This document shows positions 40,110-48,132 of a stretch of 64,000 nt of DNA, one piece after another; the stretch's first letter is position 1; each line of letters begins with the position of its first letter. The notes below the pieces were generated by a model. The model was not told where the DNA came from. It did not search any database and saw only the letters and a program-made list of their open reading frames with translations. The stretch is from Mycolicibacterium cosmeticum. GTDB lineage: Bacteria; Actinomycetota; Actinomycetes; Mycobacteriales; Mycobacteriaceae. Both the position numbers and the translations under genes were made by a program. Location: positions 62,001-126,000 of the forward strand of contig JACPVS010000006.1 of the NCBI GenBank assembly GCA_016197365.1. Direction: 5' to 3'.

Positions 40110-40352
40110 TTACGATGAGCCGTCACCCAGCGCCGCGGCCATCCGCAGCTGAAGACTCTTGGGCCGCATGTCGGTCCAGTTCTGCTCGACGTAATCCAAA
40201 CACGCCTGGCGCCCGGTCTGGCCGTCGTCGCCGAAGGCGATGGTCCAGCCACCCGGTACCTGCTTGAACGTCGGCCACAACGAATGCTGCTCCTCGTCGT
40301 TGACCAGCACATAGAACGTCGCGGTCTCGTCGTCAAAGGGGTTGCCCGACAC
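40110..40352 (-). CDS. MbtH-like NRPS chaperone
   Basis: This 80-residue MbtH-family protein shows the family signature throughout: NPFDDE at the N-terminus, FYVLVNDEEQHSLWP, VPGGW, and CLDYVEQNWTDMRPKSL with the conserved tryptophans. MbtH-like proteins bind NRPS adenylation domains and are needed for their folding or activity, so this one serves the six A domains of the synthetase. It is the first gene of the minus-strand exporter-NRPS unit. It is transcribed away from fxbA, with an iron box between them, and its TAA overlaps the presumed start region of the first exporter half. Confidence 0.95.
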   Translation of the reverse strand: MSGNPFDDETATFYVLVNDEEQHSLWPTFKQVPGGWTIAFGDDGQTGRQACLDYVEQNWTDMRPKSLQLRMAAALGDGSS

Positions 40353-40423
40353 AAAATCTCCTCAGGAGTGACGTGGCTGTCGACGTACCTCTGGCACGCC
40401 CGCCCGAACCTGGACACACTACC

Positions 40424-40442
40424 AAAGGTTAGGCTTGCCAAA
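40424..40442. promoter_or_regulatory. IdeR iron box between mbtH-like gene and fxbA
   Basis: AAAGGTTAGGCTTGCCAAA matches the mycobacterial IdeR consensus TTAGGTTAGSCTAACCTAA at 14 of 19 positions, including a 10-bp unbroken run. It lies in the 115-bp divergent intergenic region, 25 bp before the fxbA ATG. It could repress both directions when iron is sufficient. Confidence 0.75.
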
Positions 40443-40467
40443 GACAGCCAGATACAGAAGGTGAGAC

Positions 40468-41412
40468 ATGCGGGTAGCAATGTTCGGGTACCAGACCTGG
40501 GGACACAAGACCCTGGAGGCACTCATCAAATCACCTCACGAGGTCGTCCTGGTAGTCACCCACCCACCGAGTGACCAACCGTATGAATCGATTTGGGCGG
40601 ATTCGGTGGAAGAACTGGCCAGGGCCCACAACATCCCGGTACACCTGGCACAGCGGCCCGACGACGCACTGATCGAGCGGGTACGCACTGCGGCGCCCGA
40701 CATCATGGTGGCCAACAACTGGCGCACCTGGCTCCCGCGTGAGCTGTTCGAACTACCGACCCACGGGACATTGAATCTGCATGATTCGATGCTGCCCCGC
40801 TTCACCGGCTTCTCGCCGGTCATCTGGGCAATGATCAGCGGCGCCAACGAGGTTGGACTGACCGCACACCGCATGGACGATGACCTGGACACCGGCGACG
40901 TCGTGCTGCAGCGGGCCATTCCGATCGGCCCGAAGGACACCGGAACGGAACTGGTGCGCGCCACCATCGACCTCATCCCCGAGGTGCTGATCGAATCGCT
41001 GGACCTCATCGAGCGTGGGACGGCCGTCTGGACCCCCCAGGACCTCGATGAGCGCACGTTCTTCCACAAGCGCTCGGCCCGGGACAGCCTGATCGACTGG
41101 CGTTGGTCTGCAGTCGAATTGGACCGCCTCGTGCGCGCCCTGTCCGACCCCTACCCGAACGCGGTCACCTACTACCGCGGTGAGCGCATCCGCGTCCTGA
41201 AGGCGTCGGTGTCGCGCTTCCGCTACGGCGGCACCCCGGGCCGGGTGTTCATCGCCGAGGGCGACGGCATGGTGATCGTGGCCGGTGCCGACGCCCACCG
41301 CGGTCAGGAATCCGGCCTGGTCATCGAGCGGGTGCGCCTCGACGACGGGACCGAACTGCCCGCGCTGGAGTACTTCGGGCGCGGCGGCGGCTACCTCACC
41401 GACCGGCCGTGA
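40468..41412 (+). CDS. fxbA: N5-hydroxyornithine formyltransferase FxbA
   Basis: This 314-residue 10-formyl-tetrahydrofolate-dependent formyltransferase is related to methionyl-tRNA formyltransferase (Fmt). The catalytic region carries NNWRTWLP, then HGTLNLHDSMLPRFTG with the catalytic histidine (~residue 110) and LDTGDVVLQ with the aspartate (~residue 145). A C-terminal Fmt-like domain with FFHKRSARDSLIDW follows. It makes N5-formyl-N5-hydroxyornithine, the residue selected by NRPS module 1. The ATG start is preceded by AGAAGGTGAG. It is divergent from the exporter-NRPS unit, as reported for M. smegmatis fxbA and exiT, and is followed by a strong terminator. An IdeR box lies upstream. Confidence 0.9.
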   Translation: MRVAMFGYQTWGHKTLEALIKSPHEVVLVVTHPPSDQPYESIWADSVEELARAHNIPVHLAQRPDDALIERVRTAAPDIMVANNWRTWLPRELFELPTHGTLNLHDSMLPRFTGFSPVIWAMISGANEVGLTAHRMDDDLDTGDVVLQRAIPIGPKDTGTELVRATIDLIPEVLIESLDLIERGTAVWTPQDLDERTFFHKRSARDSLIDWRWSAVELDRLVRALSDPYPNAVTYYRGERIRVLKASVSRFRYGGTPGRVFIAEGDGMVIVAGADAHRGQESGLVIERVRLDDGTELPALEYFGRGGGYLTDRP

Positions 41413-41418
41413 ACGCCG

Positions 41419-41451
41419 CGTAGCGGGGTTGGCCTGGCCAACCCCGCTACG
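41419..41451. terminator. Bidirectional hairpin terminator between fxbA and the monooxygenase
   Basis: CGTAGCGGGGTTGGCC and GGCCAACCCCGCTACG form a perfect 16-bp stem around a single T, 7 bp after the fxbA stop. ACAAAAT follows on the plus strand. It lies in the 51-bp gap between two convergent genes and is symmetrical, so it can stop transcription from both sides. Confidence 0.85.
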
Positions 41452-41463
41452 GCACAAAATGTT

Positions 41464-42795
41464 TCAGTACCCGCCGACCAATTCGTGGGTCCGGTTGCCG
41501 ACCCGCACGTGCCGGGCGATGGATTCGACGATCTCGCCACTGCGCACCGCGACGTTCGACAGCAGCGATGAGCTCAATCCGTGCGTGTGCTCCGTGCCGC
41601 CCTGTAGGTAGATCGCACCGGAGATATCCCGGGACGTGCGCAGCCGGTAGTCGCGGGTCAATTCGGGCCGGTCGGCCCCCAACTCGCCGACGTCGAAGAG
41701 ATCACCGAGCATGTCCGGCAACGGCATCGGGACGAATCCCGTCGCGTACACCACCGCATCGCAGTCCAGCACCTCGACGGTACGGGTCGGGTGATGCTCG
41801 ATGCTCACCCGCACACCCTTGTCGCCCTCGACGGTGCTCTGCACACTGGAGGCACCGCGGAAGAAGAGCCGGCGCTTACCCGCCACCCGCTCGGCATATT
41901 CACGGGTGTAGAGCTCCTCGATGAGCGGCAGATCGACGCACGAGTAGTTGGTGGCCCGGTGGTAGTCGATCAACCGCTGCCGCACCGTCGGTGCAGCGGT
42001 GTAGAAATCGTCGACCGCAGCGGGGTCGAAAACCCGGTTGGCGTAAGGACTGTCATCTGCGGGGCTGTAACCGTACTTGGCGAACACCCCGTGAACTTCG
42101 GCATTCGGGTAGGTGACGTGCAGATAGTCGGTGACCTCGGCCGCACTCTGACCGGCCCCCACCACGACGAAACGGTTGTGGTCCGTCGACGGGACATTGG
42201 GGATCTTGGTCAGCAGCTGATGATTGTGGAACTGGCGTGCGGTCTCGCTGATCCCGAGCGGCAACTGCGCCTGTAGTCCGCCGGCCAGCACGACGGTACG
42301 GGCCCGCAGTGTCGAGAGGGCACCGTCACACTCGACATCGATTGCGAGCCAGTCACCCTCGTCGCGCACCGCGACCGCGCGGGTTCCGTAGTGCACAGTG
42401 GCGCCGACCCGTCCCGCTGCCCATTCCAGGTAGTCGTGGAATTCCAGCCGAGTCGGGAAGAACGTCTGGTGGTTGATGAAGTCGTTGAGGCGGCCGCGCT
42501 CGGTCAGATAGCTCAGGAACGTGTACCGGCTGCGCACATTGCGCTGACTGACCAGGTCCTTGAGGAACGAGATCTGCATGGTCGTGCCCGGGATGAGCAT
42601 GCCGGTGTGCCAGCCGAATTCGGGCTTCGACTCGATGAACTCCGCGGTGATGGCGGGAGTGGGCCCGCGGTCGTGGTTGTGTTCTTCGATCGCGATTGCC
42701 AGACCGAGGTTGGACGGGCCAAAGCCCACACCGACGACGTCGAGCACCCGGTCTATTCCGTTGCCAGAATTACCGTTTCCGGAGATGAAGGGCAT
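41464..42795 (-). CDS. L-ornithine N5-monooxygenase
   Basis: This 443-residue flavin-dependent N-hydroxylase belongs to the PvdA/SidA/MbtG family. The FAD motif GVGFGPSNLGLAIA is near residues 22-35. Further family segments are HTGMLIPGTTMQISFLKDLV, the NADPH-binding VVGAGQSAAEV (~residue 212) and the terminal ATGF motif (VVYATGFVPMPLPD, ~residue 350). It hydroxylates ornithine at N5 with NADPH and O2, giving the hydroxyornithine used in modules 3 and 5 and, after formylation by FxbA, in module 1. The ATG overlaps the panD-like stop (TGATG), so both are made from one iron-regulated transcript. Lysine as substrate is unlikely given the NRPS codes. Confidence 0.95.
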   Translation of the reverse strand: MPFISGNGNSGNGIDRVLDVVGVGFGPSNLGLAIAIEEHNHDRGPTPAITAEFIESKPEFGWHTGMLIPGTTMQISFLKDLVSQRNVRSRYTFLSYLTERGRLNDFINHQTFFPTRLEFHDYLEWAAGRVGATVHYGTRAVAVRDEGDWLAIDVECDGALSTLRARTVVLAGGLQAQLPLGISETARQFHNHQLLTKIPNVPSTDHNRFVVVGAGQSAAEVTDYLHVTYPNAEVHGVFAKYGYSPADDSPYANRVFDPAAVDDFYTAAPTVRQRLIDYHRATNYSCVDLPLIEELYTREYAERVAGKRRLFFRGASSVQSTVEGDKGVRVSIEHHPTRTVEVLDCDAVVYATGFVPMPLPDMLGDLFDVGELGADRPELTRDYRLRTSRDISGAIYLQGGTEHTHGLSSSLLSNVAVRSGEIVESIARHVRVGNRTHELVGGY

Positions 42796-43202
42796 CAGGC
42801 GCCTGCCATCTGGTTGATCGCACCCGGGACCGGCTCGGACGGATCGGAACCCAGCGCCACGATGCGGTTGTGTTCGTCGACGTGCACGACGCGCGGTGCA
42901 TGGTCGGCGATCTGCCGGTCGTCGAGGGTGCGGAACGACATGATGATCACCAGGTCACCCGGGTTGATCAAATGTGCTGCCGCCCCGTTGATCCCGATGA
43001 CGCCCGAGCCCGCGGCCCCCGTGATCGCGTACGTGGTGAGGCGCGCGCCGTTGGTGATGTCGACGACGTCCACCCGCTCGCCTTCGAGAATGTCCGCGGC
43101 GCGCATCAACTCCTGGTCGATGGTGATCGATCCGACGTAGTGCAGGTCGGCCTGGGTCACGGTGGCGCGATGCACCTTGCCGCCCAGCATGGTTCGGAAC
43201 AT
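42795..43202 (-). CDS. panD: Aspartate 1-decarboxylase (PanD paralogue for beta-alanine)
   Basis: This 135-residue pyruvoyl-dependent aspartate decarboxylase proenzyme shows the self-cleavage site as YVGSITID (Gly24-Ser25, with the serine becoming the pyruvoyl group). The active-site lysine/arginine region at the N-terminus ([15 protein letters not shown]) and the NGAAAHL motif are present. It converts aspartate to beta-alanine. Housekeeping panD normally sits with panC, but here the gene heads an operon with ornithine N5-monooxygenase inside a siderophore cluster, and NRPS module 2 has a beta-alanine-type code. It is thus very probably a dedicated precursor enzyme. A GGAGGG ribosome binding site precedes the ATG, and an iron box lies in the divergent promoter. 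Confidence 0.93.
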   Translation of the reverse strand: MFRTMLGGKVHRATVTQADLHYVGSITIDQELMRAADILEGERVDVVDITNGARLTTYAITGAAGSGVIGINGAAAHLINPGDLVIIMSFRTLDDRQIADHAPRVVHVDEHNRIVALGSDPSEPVPGAINQMAGA

Positions 43203-43260
43203 ATGTCCCTCCAGCGATTGTTAAGTTAGTTCACACCCGACTGGCAGTCAGTCGCGAAGC

Positions 43261-43279
43261 GTAGGTTAACCTAACCTTA
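43261..43279. promoter_or_regulatory. IdeR iron box in the panD/binding-protein divergent promoter
   Basis: GTAGGTTAACCTAACCTTA matches the IdeR consensus TTAGGTTAGSCTAACCTAA at 16 of 19 positions. Its last base is the A of the first possible ATG of the siderophore-binding gene. A possible half-site TTAAGTTAG lies nearby at 43220-43228, nearer the panD start. Iron-dependent control of both directions is expected. Confidence 0.85.
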
Positions 43280-44289
43280 TGTCGCTTACAAACCCCGGAA
43301 TGGTCTTCCGGCGTACCACGATCATTCTGGCTGCCGCGGCGCTCAGCACCGGCCTTCTCGCCGGTTGCGGCGGATCCACCGCAAAGGACGAGAACACCAG
43401 CTCCAGCAGCGCTGCCGCCGCGGAATCCGTTGTCATTTCGCACAAGTTCGGCGAAACCACCATTCCCGCCACGCCGCAGCGAGTGGTGACCGTCGGCTGG
43501 AACGACCAGGACGATGTGCTGGCACTCGGCGTGGTACCTGTGGGTACCCGTAGCTTTTTCGACAACTACAACGACTTTCCCTGGGTGAAGGAAGCCACCG
43601 ACGACAAGGGTGTGCCGGTCATCCCCGGCGACGAGATCAACTACGAGGCCATCGCGAAAGCAAAGCCGGACGTCATCTTCGCCGTCTCCGAGACCATCGA
43701 CAGGAAGACATATGACCAGTTGTCGCAAATCGCGCCGACGGTCGTGCAGTCCGACAAGTACGCCGACGAGGAAACTCCCTGGGATGTCCAGCTTCTGACC
43801 ATCGGCAAGACCCTCGGCAAGGAGAAGGAAGCCCAGGCGCTCATCGACAAGGTCAACACTAAAATCACCGAGACCAAAACCTCGCATCCCGAGTTCGCCG
43901 ACAAGACCTTGGTCGCCGACTACACCTCGGAACTGAACTCGCAGTACCTGCTCCCGGCCGGCCACGCACACCGTCAGCTGTTCGACGCGCTGGGCTTCAA
44001 AGCTCAGGCCGATTCGGGAGACGTCTCGGATGAGAAGCTCTCGCTGCTCGACGGTGATGTGTTGTTCGTGAACGGCCTCACCAAGGAGCAGGTGGCGAGC
44101 TCACCCGCGTTCGCCCGTCTCAAGGTCGTCCAGGATGACCGTACGCTGTACGCCGGTTCGGAATCCGCGCTCAGCGGCGCGCTGACCTACAACGGACCCG
44201 AGGCGATTCTCTACGCGCTCGATGTGCTCACCCCGCAGCTGAGCAACGCGCTGACCGGTAAGCCGGTCACCGACCTCTCCAACTCCTAG
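43279..44289 (+). CDS. Ferric-siderophore binding lipoprotein
   Basis: This 336-residue substrate-binding protein of the FecB/FepB/BtuF class has a lipoprotein signal peptide (RRTTIILAAAALSTGLLAGC; lipobox LAGC with Cys30). Two lobes are joined by a helix, including VVTVGWNDQDDVLALGVVPVG, AKPDVIF and a C-terminal ALSGALTYNGPEAILYAL. It captures ferric exochelin at the outer face of the inner membrane for the Fxu-type importer. Two starts are possible. ATG 43279 lies inside the IdeR box and would be leaderless (TAACCT -10 at 43267-43272). ATG 43300 gives a more typical signal peptide (MVFRRTT). Its TAG overlaps the TAG of the convergent ATPase gene (CTAG). Confidence 0.9.
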   Translation: MSLTNPGMVFRRTTIILAAAALSTGLLAGCGGSTAKDENTSSSSAAAAESVVISHKFGETTIPATPQRVVTVGWNDQDDVLALGVVPVGTRSFFDNYNDFPWVKEATDDKGVPVIPGDEINYEAIAKAKPDVIFAVSETIDRKTYDQLSQIAPTVVQSDKYADEETPWDVQLLTIGKTLGKEKEAQALIDKVNTKITETKTSHPEFADKTLVADYTSELNSQYLLPAGHAHRQLFDALGFKAQADSGDVSDEKLSLLDGDVLFVNGLTKEQVASSPAFARLKVVQDDRTLYAGSESALSGALTYNGPEAILYALDVLTPQLSNALTGKPVTDLSNS

Positions 44290-44972
44290 TTGACGCCCCG
44301 GGCGTCGGCTCGCTTCTCAATGGCCCCAGCTTTCATCGCGATGATCCGGTCGGCGAACCGGCAGGCGTGGTTGAGATCATGCAGCACCGCGACGACGGTG
44401 CGGCCCTGGGTGGCGTTCAACTCCACGAACAGATCCAGCAGTTCGATCTGATGGGCGATGTCGAGGTAGGTGGTCGGCTCGTCGAGCAGGATCAACGGGG
44501 TCTGCTGAGCCAGCACCATCGCCACCCAGACCCGCTGGCGCTGCCCACCGGAGAGCTCATCGACGGGCCTTCCGGAGATGGCGGTGACGCCGGTGGCGGC
44601 CATGGCGTCGGCGACCGCCTGCTGGTCCTGCCGCGAATACTGCCGCAGCACGCGTTGATGCGGAAATCTGCCCCGCGACACCAGATCTGCCACCGTGATG
44701 CCCTCGGGTGCGATGGATGTCTGCGGTAACAGTCCCAGCTTTCGGGCGACATCCTTGGTCTTGAGCGTGGCGATGTCGGCGCCGTCGAGGACGACGTGCC
44801 CGGCCGTCGGGCGCAGCAGCCTCGCCAGACCCCGCAACAACGTCGACTTGCCGCAGGCATTCGGGCCGACGATGGCCGTGACAGCACCCTCGGCGATGTC
44901 GACCGTCAACCCGTCGACGATGCGTCGATCCCCGTAGCCCAGCGTCAATGCGCGCGCACCCAAATCGGTCAT
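44286..44972 (-). CDS. Ferric-siderophore ABC importer ATPase (FepC-type)
   Basis: This 228-residue ATPase of the iron-siderophore/vitamin B12 importer family has all motifs intact: Walker A GPNACGKST (~residues 37-45), Q-loop LGLLPQTS, signature LSGGQRQRVWVAMVLAQ (~140), Walker B ILLDEPTTYLD and H-loop VAVLHDLNHA. It powers uptake of the ferric siderophore with the two permeases encoded just upstream (3-nt gap). The gene corresponds in type to the FepC-like FxuB described from M. smegmatis. The length is slightly shorter than the usual 250-270 residues because of a short C-terminus, but no motif is missing. Confidence 0.92.
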   Translation of the reverse strand: MTDLGARALTLGYGDRRIVDGLTVDIAEGAVTAIVGPNACGKSTLLRGLARLLRPTAGHVVLDGADIATLKTKDVARKLGLLPQTSIAPEGITVADLVSRGRFPHQRVLRQYSRQDQQAVADAMAATGVTAISGRPVDELSGGQRQRVWVAMVLAQQTPLILLDEPTTYLDIAHQIELLDLFVELNATQGRTVVAVLHDLNHACRFADRIIAMKAGAIEKRADARGVN

Positions 44973-44975
44973 GTC

Positions 44976-46037
44976 TCACTGCCCCCTTCGGGTCTGTAGC
45001 ACCAACAGCCAGATCAGATACGCCCCGCCGGCCACCACGGTAATCGCGCCCACCGGAAGTTCTGCCGGGGCAAAGATTCTCAGCGCGATCAGGTCGCTGG
45101 AGAGCAGCAGGAAGGCGCCCATGACCGCCGAGGAGATCAGTCCGACGCCGGGTGTGCCCGCCACCCGGCGGGCCAGTTGCGGTGCCGCCAGCGCCACGAA
45201 CGAAATGGGCCCGGCCGCCGCGGTGGCCACCGCGATGAGCAGCACCCCGATACCGAAGTACGCGATGCGGGCCCGCTCGGGCCGCACGCCGAGTCCGCCG
45301 GCCGCGTCGTCGCCCATCTGCAGGACCGCCAGCTGCGGGCCGATGGGCACCAGCAGGAGCACTACTACCGCGACGCACACCAGCACCGGGATGGCCTGCT
45401 CCCAGTGCAGGCCGCTGAGGGTGCCCTGCTGCCAGATGGCCGCCGTGATCGCTTGGTGCAGTTTGATTTTGAGGATGATCCACTGGTTGAACGAGCTCAT
45501 CATGGCGCCCACGCCGATACCGACGATGATCAGCCGGAAGCCTGCCATCCCGTTGCGGTAGGCCAACAGGTACACCACCACCGCGGTCAGCAGACCGCCG
45601 ATCATCCCACCGAGCGCGGTGACGTAGTACCCACCCCCGAAGGCGCCGATCGCCACCAGCGCACCGGTGTAGGCCCCGAAGTTGAATCCGATGACATCCG
45701 GACTACCCAAAGGGTTTCGGGTCAGTGCCTGGAAGATGGCGCCCGACATCCCCAGTGCCGCCCCGATCACCAACGCGAGCACGATCCGCGGCAGTCGCCA
45801 CTGCAGCACCAGGACGCTGACGAATCCTTGTTCGCGACCGGTCAGTACGCCGATCACCTCGCCGGGCGACACCGGGTACTCCCCCACCCCCAGCGCCAGC
45901 ACCGCCAACATCAGCGCACCGACCCCGAGTGCCGACAGCACCGCGACACTGCGCCACGATGCCCGCAGCGCCAACGCCGGTTCACGGCGCAGCACCAGCT
46001 GGCTGCGCCCGAAATCGACGGGCTCGGGCCGGTTCAC
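44976..46037 (-). CDS. Ferric-siderophore ABC importer permease 2
   Basis: This 353-residue FecCD-type permease has about nine to ten transmembrane helices. Family motifs include the first periplasmic loop with SPGEVIGVLTG, LPRIVLALVIGAALGMSGAIFQALTRNPLGSPDVIG (with the coupling-helix glycine residues) and PISFVALAAPQLARRVAG. I set the start at GTG 46037, which overlaps the stop of permease 1 (GTGA). The frame runs open much further upstream, but only through permease 1 on the same strand. Together with permease 1 and the ATPase it forms the heterodimeric importer for ferric exochelin. Confidence 0.92.
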   Translation of the reverse strand: MNRPEPVDFGRSQLVLRREPALALRASWRSVAVLSALGVGALMLAVLALGVGEYPVSPGEVIGVLTGREQGFVSVLVLQWRLPRIVLALVIGAALGMSGAIFQALTRNPLGSPDVIGFNFGAYTGALVAIGAFGGGYYVTALGGMIGGLLTAVVVYLLAYRNGMAGFRLIIVGIGVGAMMSSFNQWIILKIKLHQAITAAIWQQGTLSGLHWEQAIPVLVCVAVVVLLLVPIGPQLAVLQMGDDAAGGLGVRPERARIAYFGIGVLLIAVATAAAGPISFVALAAPQLARRVAGTPGVGLISSAVMGAFLLLSSDLIALRIFAPAELPVGAITVVAGGAYLIWLLVLQTRRGQ

Positions 46038-47065
46038 AAGCCACTCGCCTTCGTGCGGCGCACCAGCCAGATCAACACCGGGGCTCCGATGAAGGCGGTG
46101 ACGATGCCGGCCGGCAGCTCGCCGGGAGGCACGACGACCCGCCCGACGACATCGGCCACCAACAGCAGCGCCGGTGCGGCGAGCACGCTGTAGGCACAGA
46201 TCCACCGCCAGTCCGGGCCGGTGAACCAGCGCACGGCGTGCGGCACCATCAGGCCCACGAATCCGATCGGGCCGGCCGCGGCCGTGGCCGCTCCGGTCAA
46301 CAAGGTCACCGCCACCAGTCCGAGGACCCGGGTGCGAACCACATTGCCGCCCATCGCGACCGCAAGGTCGTCGCCCAGGGCGATGGCGTTCAGGCCTCGG
46401 CTGACGTAGAGACACAGCGCCGCCCCGACGATCACGAACGGGGCGACCGTCGCAGCGACCTCCAGGGGTCTGCCGTCGAGCGCACCGGCGTCCCAGAACC
46501 GCATCGAGTCGAAGGCCCGTGGGTAGCGCAGCCGGATGGCGAACGAGATCCCATCGGCCACAGCGCCGATCGCGACGCCCGCCAGCAGCATCCGCACCGG
46601 CGTCGCCGTCATCCGCCCGGATGCGGCCACCCCGTACACCGCCAACATCGCCACGAAGGTCCCGAGAAATGCGAACCAGATGTAGCTCTGCAGTGAATGC
46701 AATCCCAGCAGTGCGATGGCCGAGACCACGAACAGCCCCGCCACCCCTTCCAGACCCAGGATCTGGCTGTCGGCCAACGGGTTCCGGGTGATGCCCTGGA
46801 TCAACGCACCGGACAGGCCCAGTGCGATGCCGACCACGATGCCCAGCACGGTGCGCGGGATGCGCAACTCGTGCACGATCCATTCGTTGCCGGTGTCGGT
46901 GTAGTCGGCGACGGCGCGCCACACCGTCGACAGATCCACGGTTTCCGTGCCGACGGCCAGGCTCAGGACGCACACCAGTGTCAGCACGGCCCCACAGATC
47001 GCCAGACCCGTCAGACGGCGGCGGTGTGGGGAGCGCAGTTCGGCGTGGGCGGTCGCTGTCGCCAT
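46034..47065 (-). CDS. Ferric-siderophore ABC importer permease 1
   Basis: This 343-residue FecCD-type permease has about nine to ten helices. It shows the conserved LRIPRTVLGIVVGIALGLSGALIQGITRNPLADSQILG block and the C-terminal PIGFVGLMVPHAVRWFTG. It pairs with the next permease, whose GTG overlaps its TGA. The upstream siderophore-interacting protein ends 13 nt before its start, so the four genes form one operon under the iron box at 47916. It is equivalent to one of the FxuA/FxuC permeases of M. smegmatis; which of the two cannot be decided here. Confidence 0.92.
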   Translation of the reverse strand: MATATAHAELRSPHRRRLTGLAICGAVLTLVCVLSLAVGTETVDLSTVWRAVADYTDTGNEWIVHELRIPRTVLGIVVGIALGLSGALIQGITRNPLADSQILGLEGVAGLFVVSAIALLGLHSLQSYIWFAFLGTFVAMLAVYGVAASGRMTATPVRMLLAGVAIGAVADGISFAIRLRYPRAFDSMRFWDAGALDGRPLEVAATVAPFVIVGAALCLYVSRGLNAIALGDDLAVAMGGNVVRTRVLGLVAVTLLTGAATAAAGPIGFVGLMVPHAVRWFTGPDWRWICAYSVLAAPALLLVADVVGRVVVPPGELPAGIVTAFIGAPVLIWLVRRTKASGL

Positions 47066-47078
47066 GGGCTACAGATGC

Positions 47079-47915
47079 CTACAGGCCCGCGCGTTCGAGC
47101 GCGAGATCGTATTCCTCGGCAGCGATCTTCTCGCTCTTGCCGTCGGCCAGGGCCCGTTCGTAGATCGCCTCGACCTCGACGCTGACCGCCTCGTACCGGC
47201 GATCCCAGGTTTCGGAGTCGAACCGCCAGTACCCGACGATGTCGTATTGATCTGCCACCCAATCGTATTCACTGCGCAGGTACTTGCGCACCACCCGGGT
47301 AGCCTGCGCCTCCCCGGCGAACCAGCAGTACCCACGACCGTCGGTATGGGTGTGGGCGCGCACCAGTTCGGGCAGCTTGCTGGGGGCATGCCCGTTGCCG
47401 CTGCCGATGCTGACCACGACGGGGATGTCAGGCCGCACAGGCAGATAGGTCAGATCACTGCGATCGGCGACCTCCACGATGACCGCGGCATCGGTGCCGG
47501 GCGGGAGCTCCTCCAGAATGCGGGCCAGCGCCGGCAGTCCGGACAGATCGGCGATCAGCAGCTGCCAGGATGAGGACGGCTCGGGCCGGTACCAGCTGCG
47601 CGCATGGTCCAGCTCCACCCGCTGCCCCACCGCGGCGTGACGGACCCAAGCGGTGGCCAGGCCGCGCTCGTGCAGGATGAAGTCACACGTCACGTGGTGG
47701 CCGGCGCGGCGGCGCACGCTGTAATTGCGGCCTTCGGGGTCATCCTGCATATCCGGCGGACCGGGGTGGCCGGGTGCGGGAAAGTAGATGCCGAGGGCCG
47801 CGTCGCCGACTTCGGGCAGCTCCAGCGCCTCCATGTCGGCCACCTCGAACACCACCTGCCGGATCCGCGGTCCGATATCGCTGACCGCGGTGACGACACC
47901 CTGCACGGTTCCCAT
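47079..47915 (-). CDS. Siderophore-interacting FAD/NAD(P)H reductase (ViuB/SIP-type)
   Basis: This 278-residue member of the siderophore-interacting protein family has an N-terminal FAD-binding barrel with the RNYSVRRR motif (~residue 64) that holds the flavin. The C-terminal reductase-like domain has the family motif YCWFAGEAQATRVVRKYLR (~residues 190-210). These enzymes reduce Fe(III) in imported siderophores to release iron in the cytosol. It heads the importer operon, and an IdeR box abuts the start codon. No Shine-Dalgarno sequence is visible before the ATG, so a leaderless or very short-leader mRNA is possible. Confidence 0.92.
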   Translation of the reverse strand: MGTVQGVVTAVSDIGPRIRQVVFEVADMEALELPEVGDAALGIYFPAPGHPGPPDMQDDPEGRNYSVRRRAGHHVTCDFILHERGLATAWVRHAAVGQRVELDHARSWYRPEPSSSWQLLIADLSGLPALARILEELPPGTDAAVIVEVADRSDLTYLPVRPDIPVVVSIGSGNGHAPSKLPELVRAHTHTDGRGYCWFAGEAQATRVVRKYLRSEYDWVADQYDIVGYWRFDSETWDRRYEAVSVEVEAIYERALADGKSEKIAAEEYDLALERAGL

Positions 47916-47934
47916 GCAAGGGAGGCTAACCTAA
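47916..47934. promoter_or_regulatory. IdeR iron box abutting the importer operon start
   Basis: The 19-mer ends with a perfect GGCTAACCTAA half (47924-47934) and matches the IdeR consensus at 14 of 19 positions. It directly adjoins the ATG of the siderophore-interacting protein. Repressor bound here would cover the promoter and initiation region of the SIP-permease-permease-ATPase operon. Confidence 0.75.
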
Positions 47935-48132
47935 GTCCATCTATCAGCTCCCACCGCGCGCCGCCGTTCAGTTATGGCTATGCGACAGACATGGCACTTC
48001 GCCGCCGTATCACCATGTGAGCGCTTTCTCACGCGCCTTGTGCGCAATCTCAGCAAACGAACGGTAGGGTAGGCGTCGTCCGCTGTGTCCACCAAACGCA
48101 GCAAAATCCAGTCACCGCATGGAGGTGGGTGT

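Noticed and set aside
44976..46973. A single 665-residue permease frame
   Set aside because: The first 312 residues lie over permease 1 in another frame and lack hydrophobic helices. The GTG at 46037 gives a normal FecCD permease.
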